64,000 nt of DNA, taken from positions 62,001 through 126,000 of the forward strand of contig OY969122.1 in NCBI GenBank assembly GCA_963698085.1, given 5' to 3'. The position numbers were made by a program, and so were the translations under genes. Below, in pieces: positions 16,489 through 25,483 of this stretch. This DNA comes from VRUE01 sp963698085. GTDB taxonomy: Bacteria > Actinomycetota > Thermoleophilia > Solirubrobacterales > 70-9. Within the stretch, counting starts at the first letter, position 1. Each line of letters begins with the position of its first letter. Below the pieces are notes generated by a model. That model had not been told where the DNA came from. It saw nothing but the letters and a program-made list of their open reading frames with translations, and searched no databases.

Positions 16489-18150
16489 CTAGACCTCAAC
16501 CACAACTGGCAGGATCATCGGTCGGCTGCGCAGCTTCTCGTAGACGAGCTTGGCGATCGCGTCATGGACGTCTTCCTGGATCAGGTGCAGCTCGCGGGTG
16601 CCAGCCTCGGCCGCCTCCTCGAGCGAGTCCTCGACCACGTCCTTCAGCTCATCGGCAAGGGCCTGCTCCCCGTCGGGCAGCGCAACGCCACGGACGATCA
16701 CCTCGGGGTCGGCGACGACGCTGCCGTCCTCGGCGGAGATCGTCGCGACGACGATGAAGATTCCATCGGCGGAGATCTCGCGCCGGTCGCGCAGCGCGAC
16801 ATCGTCGGGCTCGCCGACGTTTACGCCGTCGACGTAGACGACTCCGGCATGGACCTCTTGGCCGAAGCCAGCGCCGTTTGCATCGATCTCCAGCGGCAGC
16901 CCATTACGACCCTGGAAGACGTTCTCCGGGTCGATTCCAACTGAGTGGGCCAGCCCGGCGTGCAGCCGCAGGCGCTGGTGGTCGCCGTGCACGGGCATCA
17001 CGTAGCGCGGTTTGGTCAGGTTGAGCATCAGCTTCAGCTCCTCCTGCCAGCCATGGCCCGAGGCGTGGATAGGCGCCTCCTTTGCGGTCACAACCGAGGC
17101 ACCGATCTCATAGATCCGGTCGATCGTTTCGTTGACCGCACGCTCGTTGCCCGGCACCGGCGTGGCCGAGAAGACGACGGTGTCGCCGGAATGCAGCTCG
17201 ACGTCGCGATGGTCGTTGTTTGCCATCCGGCGCAGCGCCGAGAGCGGCTCGCCCTGACTGCCGGTGGAGATGACGACCACCTTCTCGTCGGGGAAGTCCT
17301 CAATCTCGCGCGGCTGGATGAAGAGGCCTGGGGGCGCACTGGCAATGTCGAGGTTGGAGGCGATGTTGAAGTTCTTGCGCATCGAGCGGCCGACCAGGGC
17401 GACGCGTCGGTCGAGCTTGACGGCGGCGTCGATCACCTGCTGCACCCGGTGGATGTTGGAGGCGAAAGAGGTGACGATGACGCGACCCCTGCAGGCTGAG
17501 AAGGTCTCCAGCAGCGCCGGCCCGACGCTCGACTCCGACGGTGCAATCCCCGGTCGATCGGCGTTGGTCGAGTCGCCGCAGAGCAGCAGCAGGCCTTCGC
17601 GCCCGAGCTCGGCCAGCCGTGAGATGTCGGCGGGACGACCGTCGACCGGGGTCTGGTCGAACTTGTAGTCGCCGGTCATCAGGACCTTGCCGACCTCGGT
17701 GCCGAGAATGACGCCGCGGGCATCGGGGATCGAGTGCGAGAGGTGGACCAACTCCAGCTCGAACGGCCCGGCCTGAACTTTCTGGTTGGCAGGGAGCTCC
17801 TCCAGCGGCGCCTCCTTCAGCTTGTGCTCGTCGAGCTTGGAGCGCACCATGCCGATCGTCAGCAGGCCGCCGTAGATCACCGGCGGCATGCCGATCTCGC
17901 GCAATACATAAGGCAGCGCGCCGACGTGGTCCTCGTGCCCGTGGGTGAGGACGATCGCCTCGATGTCCTCAACGCGGTCGCGCAGATAACCGAAATCGGG
18001 CAGGACCAGGTCGATGCCGAGCATCTCTGAGGTCGGGAACATCAGGCCGGTGTCGACGACGATGATCCGGCCCTCGTACTCGACCACCGTCATGTTCTTG
18101 CCGATCTCGCCCAGCCCTCCGAGCGGCAGCACTCGCAGCTTCGATGCCAT
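16489..18150 (-). CDS. rnj: Ribonuclease J
   Basis: An mRNA and rRNA-processing metallo-beta-lactamase RNase with both endo- and 5'-exonuclease activity in family members. The 553 residues contain the zinc motif LTHGHEDHVGALPYVL, then LSHSIPDARGV, MTGDYKFD, and GDSTNADRPG with SSVGPALLETF. The beta-CASP part has SFASNIHRVQQV and STGSQGEPLSALRRM, followed by HASGHGWQEEL and PVHGDHQRL. It is the last gene of the 16-kb minus-strand superoperon, 4 nt after dapA, an arrangement common in actinobacteria. Confidence 0.96.
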   Translation of the reverse strand: MASKLRVLPLGGLGEIGKNMTVVEYEGRIIVVDTGLMFPTSEMLGIDLVLPDFGYLRDRVEDIEAIVLTHGHEDHVGALPYVLREIGMPPVIYGGLLTIGMVRSKLDEHKLKEAPLEELPANQKVQAGPFELELVHLSHSIPDARGVILGTEVGKVLMTGDYKFDQTPVDGRPADISRLAELGREGLLLLCGDSTNADRPGIAPSESSVGPALLETFSACRGRVIVTSFASNIHRVQQVIDAAVKLDRRVALVGRSMRKNFNIASNLDIASAPPGLFIQPREIEDFPDEKVVVISTGSQGEPLSALRRMANNDHRDVELHSGDTVVFSATPVPGNERAVNETIDRIYEIGASVVTAKEAPIHASGHGWQEELKLMLNLTKPRYVMPVHGDHQRLRLHAGLAHSVGIDPENVFQGRNGLPLEIDANGAGFGQEVHAGVVYVDGVNVGEPDDVALRDRREISADGIFIVVATISAEDGSVVADPEVIVRGVALPDGEQALADELKDVVEDSLEEAAEAGTRELHLIQEDVHDAIAKLVYEKLRSRPMILPVVVEV

Positions 18151-18154
18151 ATCG

Positions 18155-19030
18155 CTAGGAGACCACCGTGATGCCGACCGCGTCGAGCGCCTCGCGCACG
18201 GTGGCGCGCTGGTCCGCGTCGAGCTCGAACAAGGGCAGCCGCAGGCCGCCGTGGGGGATCAGCCCGGTCATCTCCAGCGCCGCCTTCAGCGGGATCGGGT
18301 TGGTGACGAAGCCCATCGCGTCGTAGGCGGGCCGCAGCTTGGCATCGATCTCACGCGCGCGCGCCAGGTTGTCCGCTTGGGCGGCATCCCACATCTCCCT
18401 CATTTGCGGGCCGACCAGGTGTGAAGCAACGAGGATTCCACCGGCCCCCTCCAGCTCCAGCGTTGGCAAGAAGCCGTCGTCATTGCCGGCAAGGAGCGCC
18501 AGCCCCTCAATCTGTTGCAGTTCCTGATTCTGGGCCTGCTTGACGGCGACAACGCTGTCGATCTTGGCTAGCTCCGCGAGTTCAGGGGGGCTGACGTTGA
18601 TCACCACCCGCGAGGGGATGTTGTAAGCGATCAACGGCAGGCCGGGGACCGCGGCGGCGATCGCTTCGTAGTGAGCGCGGATTCCAGGGAAGGTGGGCTT
18701 GTTGTAGTAGGGCGTGACGACCAGCGCACCGTCGGCGCCGGCCTCCGCAGCAACCTTGGTCAGCTCGATCGAGTGGCGCGTGTCGTTGGTCCCGGTACCG
18801 CAGATGACCGTCGCCTCGCCGCCGATCTCGTCGACTATCGCCGCCAGCAGGGCGATGTGCTCCTCGTCGTCGAGAGTTGCCGCCTCGCCCGACGATCCGG
18901 CGACGACGACTCCGTGCGAGCCGTGCTCGATCAGGTAGGTCGCCAGCTTTCGCGCGGCCGTCTCATCGACCCCACCCCCCTCGTCGAAGGGCGTTGCCAT
19001 AGCGGTTAAGACTCCTCTGATCTCACTCAT
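18155..19030 (-). CDS. dapA: 4-hydroxy-tetrahydrodipicolinate synthase
   Basis: Condenses pyruvate with aspartate semialdehyde in the lysine/diaminopimelate pathway. The 291-residue TIM-barrel starts MSEIRGVLTAMATPFDEGG. Active-site elements are GSSGEAATL, the Tyr in VVTPYYNKPT, LIAYNIPSRV, and the Schiff-base Lys in DSVVAVKQA. The start at 19030 is set by homology; the open frame extends further but is antisense to the amidase region. It is adjacent to rnj (4 nt) and 22 nt after the amidase gene. Confidence 0.95.
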   Translation of the reverse strand: MSEIRGVLTAMATPFDEGGGVDETAARKLATYLIEHGSHGVVVAGSSGEAATLDDEEHIALLAAIVDEIGGEATVICGTGTNDTRHSIELTKVAAEAGADGALVVTPYYNKPTFPGIRAHYEAIAAAVPGLPLIAYNIPSRVVINVSPPELAELAKIDSVVAVKQAQNQELQQIEGLALLAGNDDGFLPTLELEGAGGILVASHLVGPQMREMWDAAQADNLARAREIDAKLRPAYDAMGFVTNPIPLKAALEMTGLIPHGGLRLPLFELDADQRATVREALDAVGITVVS

Positions 19031-19052
19031 CGCAGGCAGGGTATCGGGGCCG

Positions 19053-20495
19053 TTAGGTCGCGAACGTCGGTGGGGTGCGATCCGCCCACGGCACGGCTTG
19101 CTCGAGCTGGGAGGCGACCCGCAGGAGGACGTCCTCGCGGCCCAGTGGGGCGACCAGCTGGACGCCGATCGGGAGCCCGTCCTCGCTCCAGTGCAGCGGC
19201 AGCGAGATCGCCGGCTGTCCGGTCGCATTGAAGGCGGCCGTGAAGCAACCGCAGAGGAAGGCGCGCCCGAATGCCGCCATCGGGTCGGGGCCGGAGTCGT
19301 CGAAACTGCCCAGTGGCGGCGGCGGCTCGCCCAGCGTCGGCGTCAGCAGCAGGTCAAAGCCGGACTCGTGAACCGCCGCGATCATCCGGCTCAAGACCTG
19401 GTGCTGGCCAACGGCCTCCAGATACTCGCCAGCGCTGCGAGCGCGCCCGATCTCGGCCAGCGCCCAGGTCAGCGGCTCGACGTCATCGGGCCCGATCGGC
19501 TGACCGCCGACGACGCCGAGCTGCGCGAGCGCCTGCGCCTGGCCGGCCGCCCAGCGAACCAGGAAGGGCTCAACCATGTCGATGCTCTGCAAGGCGCTCA
19601 TGTCCGGCTCCTCGACTTCATGGCCGAGACCTTCCAATGCCTTCACCCCCGCACGTGCGGCGGTGACGACCTCGGGGTCGGCGTCCTGCTCGATCACGGT
19701 CTCGGTCCAAAGCGCGATCCGCAGCTTGCCGGGATCAGCCCCGACCTCCTCGGTGTAGGGGCGCAGCGGTGGCGGGGCGACGTATGGGTCTCCCGGCGCC
19801 GGTCCGTGCACGGCCTCAAGCAGAGCAGCAGTATCGCGGACCGATCGCGAGACGCAAAGCTCCGCAGTCAGGCCCGACATGAAGTCGCCGGCCAGCGGGC
19901 CCTCGCTGGTCCGCTGGCGAGTGGGCTTGAGCCCGACCAGGCCGCAGTTGGCTGCTGGGATGCGGATCGAGCCACCGCCGTCGTTTGCGTGCGCCATTGG
20001 CACCATGCCCGACGCGACAGCGGCGGCGGAACCGCCGCTCGAGCCGCCGGTCGAGTGGCCCGTGTTCCAGGGATTGCGGCTCGGCCCGTGGGCGCGAGGC
20101 TCGGTCGTCGGCAGTATTCCCAGCTCGGGACAGTTGGTCTTGCCGATCGTGACCAGCCCGGCCGCGCGGAAGCGTTCTGCCAAGTAGGTGTCGAGCGGGG
20201 CACGGAAGTCGCGCTCCTTCAGGTAACTCATGCCCAGGTGCAGGGGCTGGCCGGCAAAGGCGGCGCCGAGGTCCTTGAGCAGGAAGGGGACGCCCTTGAA
20301 CGGGCCGTCTGGAAGCTCACCGCGGGCCGCCGCGAGCCCTTCCTCAAAGAGCGGGTGGATCACCGCGTTGATCTCGCCGTTGGTCGCTTCGATGCGGGCG
20401 ATCGCCGCTTCGGCCAGCTCGACCGGGGTCGCCTCCCCGTTTCGCACCAGCTCGGCCTGCGCGGTCGCGTCAAGGCGCCCCAGCTCCTCGCTCAT
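19053..20495 (-). CDS. Amidase-signature-family hydrolase
   Basis: The 480-residue enzyme has the Ser-cisSer-Lys triad of the family: Lys in VPFLLKDLG, cis-Ser in GHSTGGSSGGSAAAVASG, and nucleophile Ser in NDGGGSIRIPAANCGLVGLKPT. The substrate is not readable; sequence style resembles 6-aminohexanoate-cyclic-dimer hydrolase and other broad-range actinobacterial amidases. It is not GatA: gatB/gatC are absent and the C-terminus differs. It sits between dapB and dapA with gaps of 9 and 22 nt, so it is co-transcribed with lysine-pathway genes. It could act on peptidoglycan-related amides, but that is speculation. Confidence 0.88.
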   Translation of the reverse strand: MSEELGRLDATAQAELVRNGEATPVELAEAAIARIEATNGEINAVIHPLFEEGLAAARGELPDGPFKGVPFLLKDLGAAFAGQPLHLGMSYLKERDFRAPLDTYLAERFRAAGLVTIGKTNCPELGILPTTEPRAHGPSRNPWNTGHSTGGSSGGSAAAVASGMVPMAHANDGGGSIRIPAANCGLVGLKPTRQRTSEGPLAGDFMSGLTAELCVSRSVRDTAALLEAVHGPAPGDPYVAPPPLRPYTEEVGADPGKLRIALWTETVIEQDADPEVVTAARAGVKALEGLGHEVEEPDMSALQSIDMVEPFLVRWAAGQAQALAQLGVVGGQPIGPDDVEPLTWALAEIGRARSAGEYLEAVGQHQVLSRMIAAVHESGFDLLLTPTLGEPPPPLGSFDDSGPDPMAAFGRAFLCGCFTAAFNATGQPAISLPLHWSEDGLPIGVQLVAPLGREDVLLRVASQLEQAVPWADRTPPTFAT

Positions 20496-20504
20496 CGCAT
20501 GAAC

Positions 20505-21170
20505 CTACAGCAGCTTCTCGAGACCGACCGTGAAGCGGTCGGGCAGCTCGGCGACCCTGCGCACGGCAAGCACGACGCCGGGCATGAAGGAGACGCGGTC
20601 GATCGAGTCGTGGCGGATCGAGAGGGTCTGTCCCTCACCACCGAAGATCACTTCCTGGTGGGCGACGAGGCCGGGCAGGCGCACCGAGTGGATCGGCTCG
20701 TGGACGTTGCCGCCGGCCGCACGGATTAGCTCAGCCGTTCGCTTCGCGGTGCCCGATGGCGCGTCGAGCTTGCGGTCGTGGTGGAGCTCGACGATCTCGC
20801 ACTCGGACATGTGCCTGGCGATCTGCTGCGCCGCCTCCATCAGCAGCACCGCCCCGATCGCGAAGTTGGGGGCGACAAAGCAGTTGGCTTTGCCGGCCTC
20901 GGTGGCCTCCTTCAGCGCGTCCTGATCGAAACCGGTGGTGCCAAGGACAACGTGGACGCCGGCGTCGAGGCAGGCCTTGGCGTTGCCGAGCGCCGTGTCC
21001 GGAGTGCTGAAGTCGACGACGACGTCGACTTCGTCGACGATGCTCTCCAGTGCCACAGCGAGGGCGGGATCGGCCTTGGCCGCGAGCTCCATCCCCCCGG
21101 CGCCCTCCACCGCCTCGCAGACGGTCTGACCCATGCGGCCGGCCGCGCCGGAGACGCCGACCCGGATCAT
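20505..21170 (-). CDS. dapB: 4-hydroxy-tetrahydrodipicolinate reductase
   Basis: NAD(P)H-dependent second step after DapA. The 221 residues start MIRVGVSGAAGRMGQTV (the dinucleotide fold) and contain DFSTPD, GTTGFD and APNFAIGAVLL. The catalytic region is IVELHHDRKLDAPSGTAKRTAE. The short form is normal for actinobacteria. The start at 21170 overlaps the M16 peptidase stop as ATGA. Confidence 0.95.
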   Translation of the reverse strand: MIRVGVSGAAGRMGQTVCEAVEGAGGMELAAKADPALAVALESIVDEVDVVVDFSTPDTALGNAKACLDAGVHVVLGTTGFDQDALKEATEAGKANCFVAPNFAIGAVLLMEAAQQIARHMSECEIVELHHDRKLDAPSGTAKRTAELIRAAGGNVHEPIHSVRLPGLVAHQEVIFGGEGQTLSIRHDSIDRVSFMPGVVLAVRRVAELPDRFTVGLEKLL

Positions 21171-22438
21171 GCTGCGACCAGCTGCTCGCTCACGGGGGCG
21201 AGAGCCTTGCGGAAGCACTCCTCGTCCCCACCGACGCAGGCGGCGGAAAGCCGCGCGCCGGCGTAAAGCTCGGCCGCCAGCTCGCTCAGCTCCTCCACCC
21301 CCACCGCGTCGACTTTAGCCAGCATCGAGTCGAGACTTTCGATCGGCAGGCCGAAGAGGGTTGCCCGCGAGATCCGCGACATCCTCGCCGCGGTCGACTC
21401 CGAGGAGAGGACGAGACGGCCCTTGACGTTCTCCTTCGCCCGCGACAGCTCCTCGGCGGAGACCGGCTCGGAGCGCAGGCGCTCGAGCTCGGCGCCGATC
21501 ACGGCGCACGCCTCCTCGACGTTGTCCTCGCGCGTGCCGACGTAGGTCGCGACCATGCCGGAGTCGGTGTACTGCTCGTTGTAGGAGCCGACCGAGTAGG
21601 CAAGGCCGCGCTTCTCGCGCACCTCGCGGAAAAGCCGCGAGGAGGTCGAGCCGCCGAAAATCGAGTCGAGCACGGCAAGCCCGTAGCGGCGCTCGTCATC
21701 GCGGACGATCCCGGGTGCGCCAAAGCAGATGTGGTACTGCTCGGTCTCCTTGGGGTAGAAGCGCAGCCGCGCCTCAGCGGGCACGTCAACGGGCGGCGCG
21801 CCGTCGCCGCCCGCAGGTGGCGAGACCAGCCGCTCGGCCAGGGCGACGATCCGCTCGTGGTCGAGGTGGCCGGCAGCGCCGACGACGACGTTGGCGCCGG
21901 TGTAACGCGCGCTGCGGTAGGCCTCGATCTCGGGGACGGGGACCGAGGAGATCACCTCGGCCTCGCCGAGCACCCGTCGCCCCAGCGGGTGTTCTCCGAA
22001 AACGGCGCCGGCGAGGATGTCATGGACGCGGTCCTGCGGCTCGTCCTCGTACATCGCGATCTCCTCCAGTACGACCTCGCGCTCGGAGTCGATTTCCGGA
22101 TAGGTCGGCGCCAGCAGCATCTCGGCCAGCAGGTCGAAGACCTCCTCGGTGTGCTCATCGAGGAAACGGGCGTGCAGGTGGGTGGTCTCCTTGCCGGTCG
22201 CCGCGTTGACCGAGGCGCCGAGCCCGTCGAAGAGCTCGGAAATCTCGATCGCCGAGTACCGCTTGGTGCCCTTGAACAGCAGGTGCTCGAGGAAATGCGA
22301 GACGCCGGCCTGGGCCGGCGTCTCGTTCCTGGAACCGGTGCGAACCCAGAGCCCCAGCGCCACAGACCGGACCGAGGGAACCTCCTCGGTCACAACCCGG
22401 ACGCCCGAGCCCAGCTCGCTTAGCTGCGCGCCGCTCAA
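21167..22438 (-). CDS. M16-family zinc protease (PepR/YmxG-like)
   Basis: This is a 423-residue insulinase-family metalloprotease. The inverted zinc motif HFLEHLLF and distal Glu in REVVLEEIAMYEDEPQD are present, and RGLAYSVGSYNEQY is the C-terminal substrate-binding signature. I place the start at a TTG (22436-22438; product begins MSGAQLSELGSG), 4 nt after the pnp stop. The open frame continues into pnp but without family sequence. pnp followed by this peptidase is a conserved pair in many Gram-positives. ATGA overlap with dapB. Confidence 0.9.
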   Translation of the reverse strand: MSGAQLSELGSGVRVVTEEVPSVRSVALGLWVRTGSRNETPAQAGVSHFLEHLLFKGTKRYSAIEISELFDGLGASVNAATGKETTHLHARFLDEHTEEVFDLLAEMLLAPTYPEIDSEREVVLEEIAMYEDEPQDRVHDILAGAVFGEHPLGRRVLGEAEVISSVPVPEIEAYRSARYTGANVVVGAAGHLDHERIVALAERLVSPPAGGDGAPPVDVPAEARLRFYPKETEQYHICFGAPGIVRDDERRYGLAVLDSIFGGSTSSRLFREVREKRGLAYSVGSYNEQYTDSGMVATYVGTREDNVEEACAVIGAELERLRSEPVSAEELSRAKENVKGRLVLSSESTAARMSRISRATLFGLPIESLDSMLAKVDAVGVEELSELAAELYAGARLSAACVGGDEECFRKALAPVSEQLVAA

Positions 22439-22442
22439 TGAA

Positions 22443-24683
22443 CTAGTCGCGCCGCTCGCGCTCGCGCCTACGACCGCCGCCGCCGCGACCACCGCGGTCA
22501 CGGTCGCCGCCGTTGCGCCGCGGGCCACCGTCGCCAGAACCCACATTGGCCAATTCCTCGGGCGATTTACCCTCGACCGAGGGATCGTCGGAGAGGCGCA
22601 GGCCGATGCGGCCGCGCTCGCGGTCGACCTCGACCACGGTGACGTCGATCACGTCACCGGAGCTGAGCACGTCGTCGACCGAGTCGACCCTCTCCCCCGG
22701 CTTCACGTTGGAGATGTGGAGCAGCCCATCGGTGCCCTTGACCAGCTCGACGAAGGCGCCGAAGGTCGTCGTCTTGACGACCTTGGCGGCGTTGTAGCGG
22801 TCGCCGATCTCGGCCTCCTTGGTCATCGACTCGATTCTCGCCACACAGGCTTCGACCAGTTCGCCGGTCGGTGCGTAGATGCGGATCGTGCCGTCGTCCT
22901 CGACGTCGATTTCGGCCTCGAACTCCTCGCACAGAGCGCGGATCGTTTCGCCGCCTTTGCCGATAACGGCGCCGATCTTCTCCTGATCGATCTTGATCGC
23001 TTCGATCCGCGGCGCGTGCTGGGAGAGCTTCTCGCGCGGGCCGTCGATTGCCTCCGCCATCTTGCCGAGGATGAACTGGCGGCCCTTGTTGGCCTGCTCG
23101 AGCGCGTCGGTGAGGATCTCGAAGGTGACGCCGGTGATCTTGATGTCCATCTGCAGCGCGGTGATCCCGTCCGCGGTGCCGGCGACCTTGAAGTCCATGT
23201 CGCCGAGGTGGTCCTCGACGCCGGCGATGTCGGTGAGGACGATGTAGTCGTCACCCTCCTTGATCAGCCCCATCGCGACACCGGCGACCGGCGCCGAGAC
23301 CGGCACCCCCGCCGCCTGCAGCGCCATCGAGGAGGCGCAGACCGAACCCATCGAGGAGGAGCCGTTGGACTCCAGCGTCTCCGAGACGACCCGAATCACG
23401 TAGGGGAAGTCCTCTTCGTTCGGGATCGTCGCCACCAGCGCCCGCTCGGCGAGCGCGCCGTGACCGATGTCGCGGCGCTTCGGGCCGCGCATGAAGCCGG
23501 CCTCCCCGACCGAGAAGGGCGGGAAGTTGTAGTGGTGCCAGAATTTTTTCGACGTCTCCAAACCCAGGGTGTCGATCCGCATGTCCATGCGGGTCGTGCC
23601 GAGAGCGGCGTTGGAGAGGATCTGCGTCTCGCCGCGGGTAAAGAGCGCCGAGCCATGCACGCGCGGGGAGATGTCGACCTCGCACTCGATCGGCCGGATC
23701 TCGTCCTGGGCGCGGCCATCGGGGCGCTTCTTGTCGACGGCGATCGCCTTGCGGATCGTGTCCTTCTCGATCGCGCCGAAAGCGGCCTTGACCTCGGCCA
23801 CGCGCTTCTCGTCGGTCTCTCCGTCGTCGTCCGCGAGGGCGTACTTGGCGACCACCTCGTCCTTGACCTTGTCGATCGCCTCGTAGCGCTCGAGCTTGCC
23901 CTCGGTGGCGATCGCGTCGACCAGGGCCTGGCCGTGAGAGGAGCGGATCTCGTCGAGCAGGCCCTCGTCGATGCTCGGGGCCTCGACCTCGATCTTCTCC
24001 TTGCCCGCCTTCTGCTGCAGCTCCTCCATCGCCGCGACGAGCTTCTTGATCTCCGAGTGGGCGATGTCGAGCGCGTCGAGGATCTCCTGCTCGGTGACGC
24101 CGCTGGCGCCTGCCTCTACCATCAGGATCGCCTCGTCGGTGCCGGCGACGATCAGGTCGAGGTCGAGCTCCGCCAGGTCCTCCTCGGAGGGGTTGACTAC
24201 GAAGTCGCCGTCGAGCTTGCCGATCCGCACCGCGCCGACGTGGTCGGCAACGGGGACCGGCGAGATCGCCAGCGCCGCCGAGGCACCGTTCATCGCGAGG
24301 ATGTCGTAGGGGTGGACCTGGTCCACCGACATCGGGATCGCGACGAGCTGGGTCTCATAGTGCCAGCCCTTCGGGAAGAGCGGCCGGATCGGCCGGTCGA
24401 TCATGCGCGCGGTAAGCGTCGCCTTCTCGCTGGATTTGCCCTCGCGCCGGAAGAACGAGCCGGGGATCTTACCCGCGGCGTACATCCGCTCCTCGATGTC
24501 GACGGTGAGGGGAAGGAAGTCCACGTCGCGCAGGCTGCCGACGGTCGCGGTACACAGCACCATCGTGTCGCCGGCCTGGACCACGACCGCGCCACCCGCC
24601 TGCTTTGCGAGTTTTCCGGTCTCGAAGGAGATCTGGCTGTCGCCGATGTCCGCCGAGACGCGGGTTACGTCAAACATGCTCAT
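22443..24683 (-). CDS. pnp: Polyribonucleotide nucleotidyltransferase (PNPase)
   Basis: A 3'-5' phosphorolytic exoribonuclease of 746 residues. Two RNase PH-like domains (about 1-220 and 330-560) flank a helical domain. Visible family segments are FFRREGKSSEKATLTARMIDRPIRPLF, FTRGETQILSNAALGT and SSSMGSVCASSMALQAAGVP. The KH domain (IGAVIGKGGETIRAL) and S1 domain (KVVKTTTFGAFVELVKG) follow, then a Gly/Arg/Asp-rich tail. GGAGG lies 12 nt before the first ATG. PNPase and RNase J at the two ends of the same operon half suggest a shared mRNA-decay function. Confidence 0.97.
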   Translation of the reverse strand: MSMFDVTRVSADIGDSQISFETGKLAKQAGGAVVVQAGDTMVLCTATVGSLRDVDFLPLTVDIEERMYAAGKIPGSFFRREGKSSEKATLTARMIDRPIRPLFPKGWHYETQLVAIPMSVDQVHPYDILAMNGASAALAISPVPVADHVGAVRIGKLDGDFVVNPSEEDLAELDLDLIVAGTDEAILMVEAGASGVTEQEILDALDIAHSEIKKLVAAMEELQQKAGKEKIEVEAPSIDEGLLDEIRSSHGQALVDAIATEGKLERYEAIDKVKDEVVAKYALADDDGETDEKRVAEVKAAFGAIEKDTIRKAIAVDKKRPDGRAQDEIRPIECEVDISPRVHGSALFTRGETQILSNAALGTTRMDMRIDTLGLETSKKFWHHYNFPPFSVGEAGFMRGPKRRDIGHGALAERALVATIPNEEDFPYVIRVVSETLESNGSSSMGSVCASSMALQAAGVPVSAPVAGVAMGLIKEGDDYIVLTDIAGVEDHLGDMDFKVAGTADGITALQMDIKITGVTFEILTDALEQANKGRQFILGKMAEAIDGPREKLSQHAPRIEAIKIDQEKIGAVIGKGGETIRALCEEFEAEIDVEDDGTIRIYAPTGELVEACVARIESMTKEAEIGDRYNAAKVVKTTTFGAFVELVKGTDGLLHISNVKPGERVDSVDDVLSSGDVIDVTVVEVDRERGRIGLRLSDDPSVEGKSPEELANVGSGDGGPRRNGGDRDRGGRGGGGRRRERERRD

Positions 24684-24758
24684 TTAGTTTTCCTACCTCC
24701 GGCCGCCCGGATGACGGCCATCTGCATTCAGAACTCTCGTTCTCTTTCGCGAAGGAGA

Positions 24759-25208
24759 CTACAGGGCGTCAAGCTCAACCGCGCGGCCGTTGCGGAAGAT
24801 CGCAAGCGTGTCCGCAACGCCCGCGGCGAGGCCGGACTCGGTGTCCTGGCGGACCCGCGCGATCGTCTCCTCAGAGCGCCGCTCAGCCTCGAATCTGGCG
24901 AGGTCAAGGTCCAGGGTTTTCACCCTCTCCCAGAGGTGGGGATCGTCGACGCGAGAGCGATCGGCAAGCAGCGAATCGACCATCTCGAAAAACGCCCCTT
25001 GGGCACCGGCGGCCTCCGCTGCGGTATGCAGAGCCAGGGAACGGGGGTGCTTGGCGACGATCGGGAAGTGCCGGAAGACGAGCCTTGCCTCGAGTGCGGC
25101 GAGGCGCGGCCAGACAGCGGCGCAGTGCGGGCAGGAGAGATCGGCATAGACGATCGTCTCGACGCCCTCGCCCCGGACGTGGTCCCCTGGACCGACCGGG
25201 GTGACCAC
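24759..25208 (-). CDS. DsbA-like thioredoxin-fold protein (CPHC)
   Basis: The 149-residue protein starts at a GTG 5 nt after rpsO. A CPHC redox motif lies in VYADLSCPHCAAVWPRL near residues 25-28, followed by the helical insertion (FRHFPIVAKHPRSLALHTAAEAAGAQGAFFEM) typical of DsbA/FrnE proteins. The cis-Pro loop, normally a TP pair, reads GVADTLAIFRNGR, so the proline appears to be replaced by Leu. No signal peptide is visible, so it is presumably cytoplasmic and its redox role uncertain. Its position between rpsO and pnp, normally adjacent genes, is unusual. Confidence 0.85.
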   Translation of the reverse strand: MVTPVGPGDHVRGEGVETIVYADLSCPHCAAVWPRLAALEARLVFRHFPIVAKHPRSLALHTAAEAAGAQGAFFEMVDSLLADRSRVDDPHLWERVKTLDLDLARFEAERRSEETIARVRQDTESGLAAGVADTLAIFRNGRAVELDAL

Positions 25209-25213
25209 GTGGC

Positions 25214-25483
25214 TTACCTGCGCAGGCCGAGCTCGGCGACCAGCGCGCGGTAGCGCTCGAGGTCGGTGCGCTCCAGGTAGCGGAGCATGCGGCGGCGCTT
25301 GCCGACCAGCATCAGCAGGCCGCGGCGCGAGTGATGATCTTTGGCATGCGAGCGGAGATGCTCGGTGAGCTCATTGATCCGCTCGGTGAGCAGGGCGATC
25401 TGGACCTCGGCGGAGCCGGTGTCGCCGTCGGCGCGTCCGTACTTGCCGATCAGCTCGCTCTTTTTCTCCTTGGCCAGGCTCAT
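25214..25483 (-). CDS. rpsO: 30S ribosomal protein S15
   Basis: A small-subunit primary binder of 16S rRNA. The 89 residues carry the family pattern GSAEVQIALLTERINELTEHLRSHAKDHHSRRGLLMLVGKRRRMLRYL. The start overlaps the ribF stop as ATGA. The product is full length. Confidence 0.98.
   Translation of the reverse strand: MSLAKEKKSELIGKYGRADGDTGSAEVQIALLTERINELTEHLRSHAKDHHSRRGLLMLVGKRRRMLRYLERTDLERYRALVAELGLRR

Noticed and set aside
22149..25253. A very long open frame on the plus strand, antisense to pnp and its neighbours
   Set aside because: High-GC codon bias opens the opposite frame. Its translation has no family motif, and the minus strand carries unmistakable PNPase, DsbA-like and S15 sequence.
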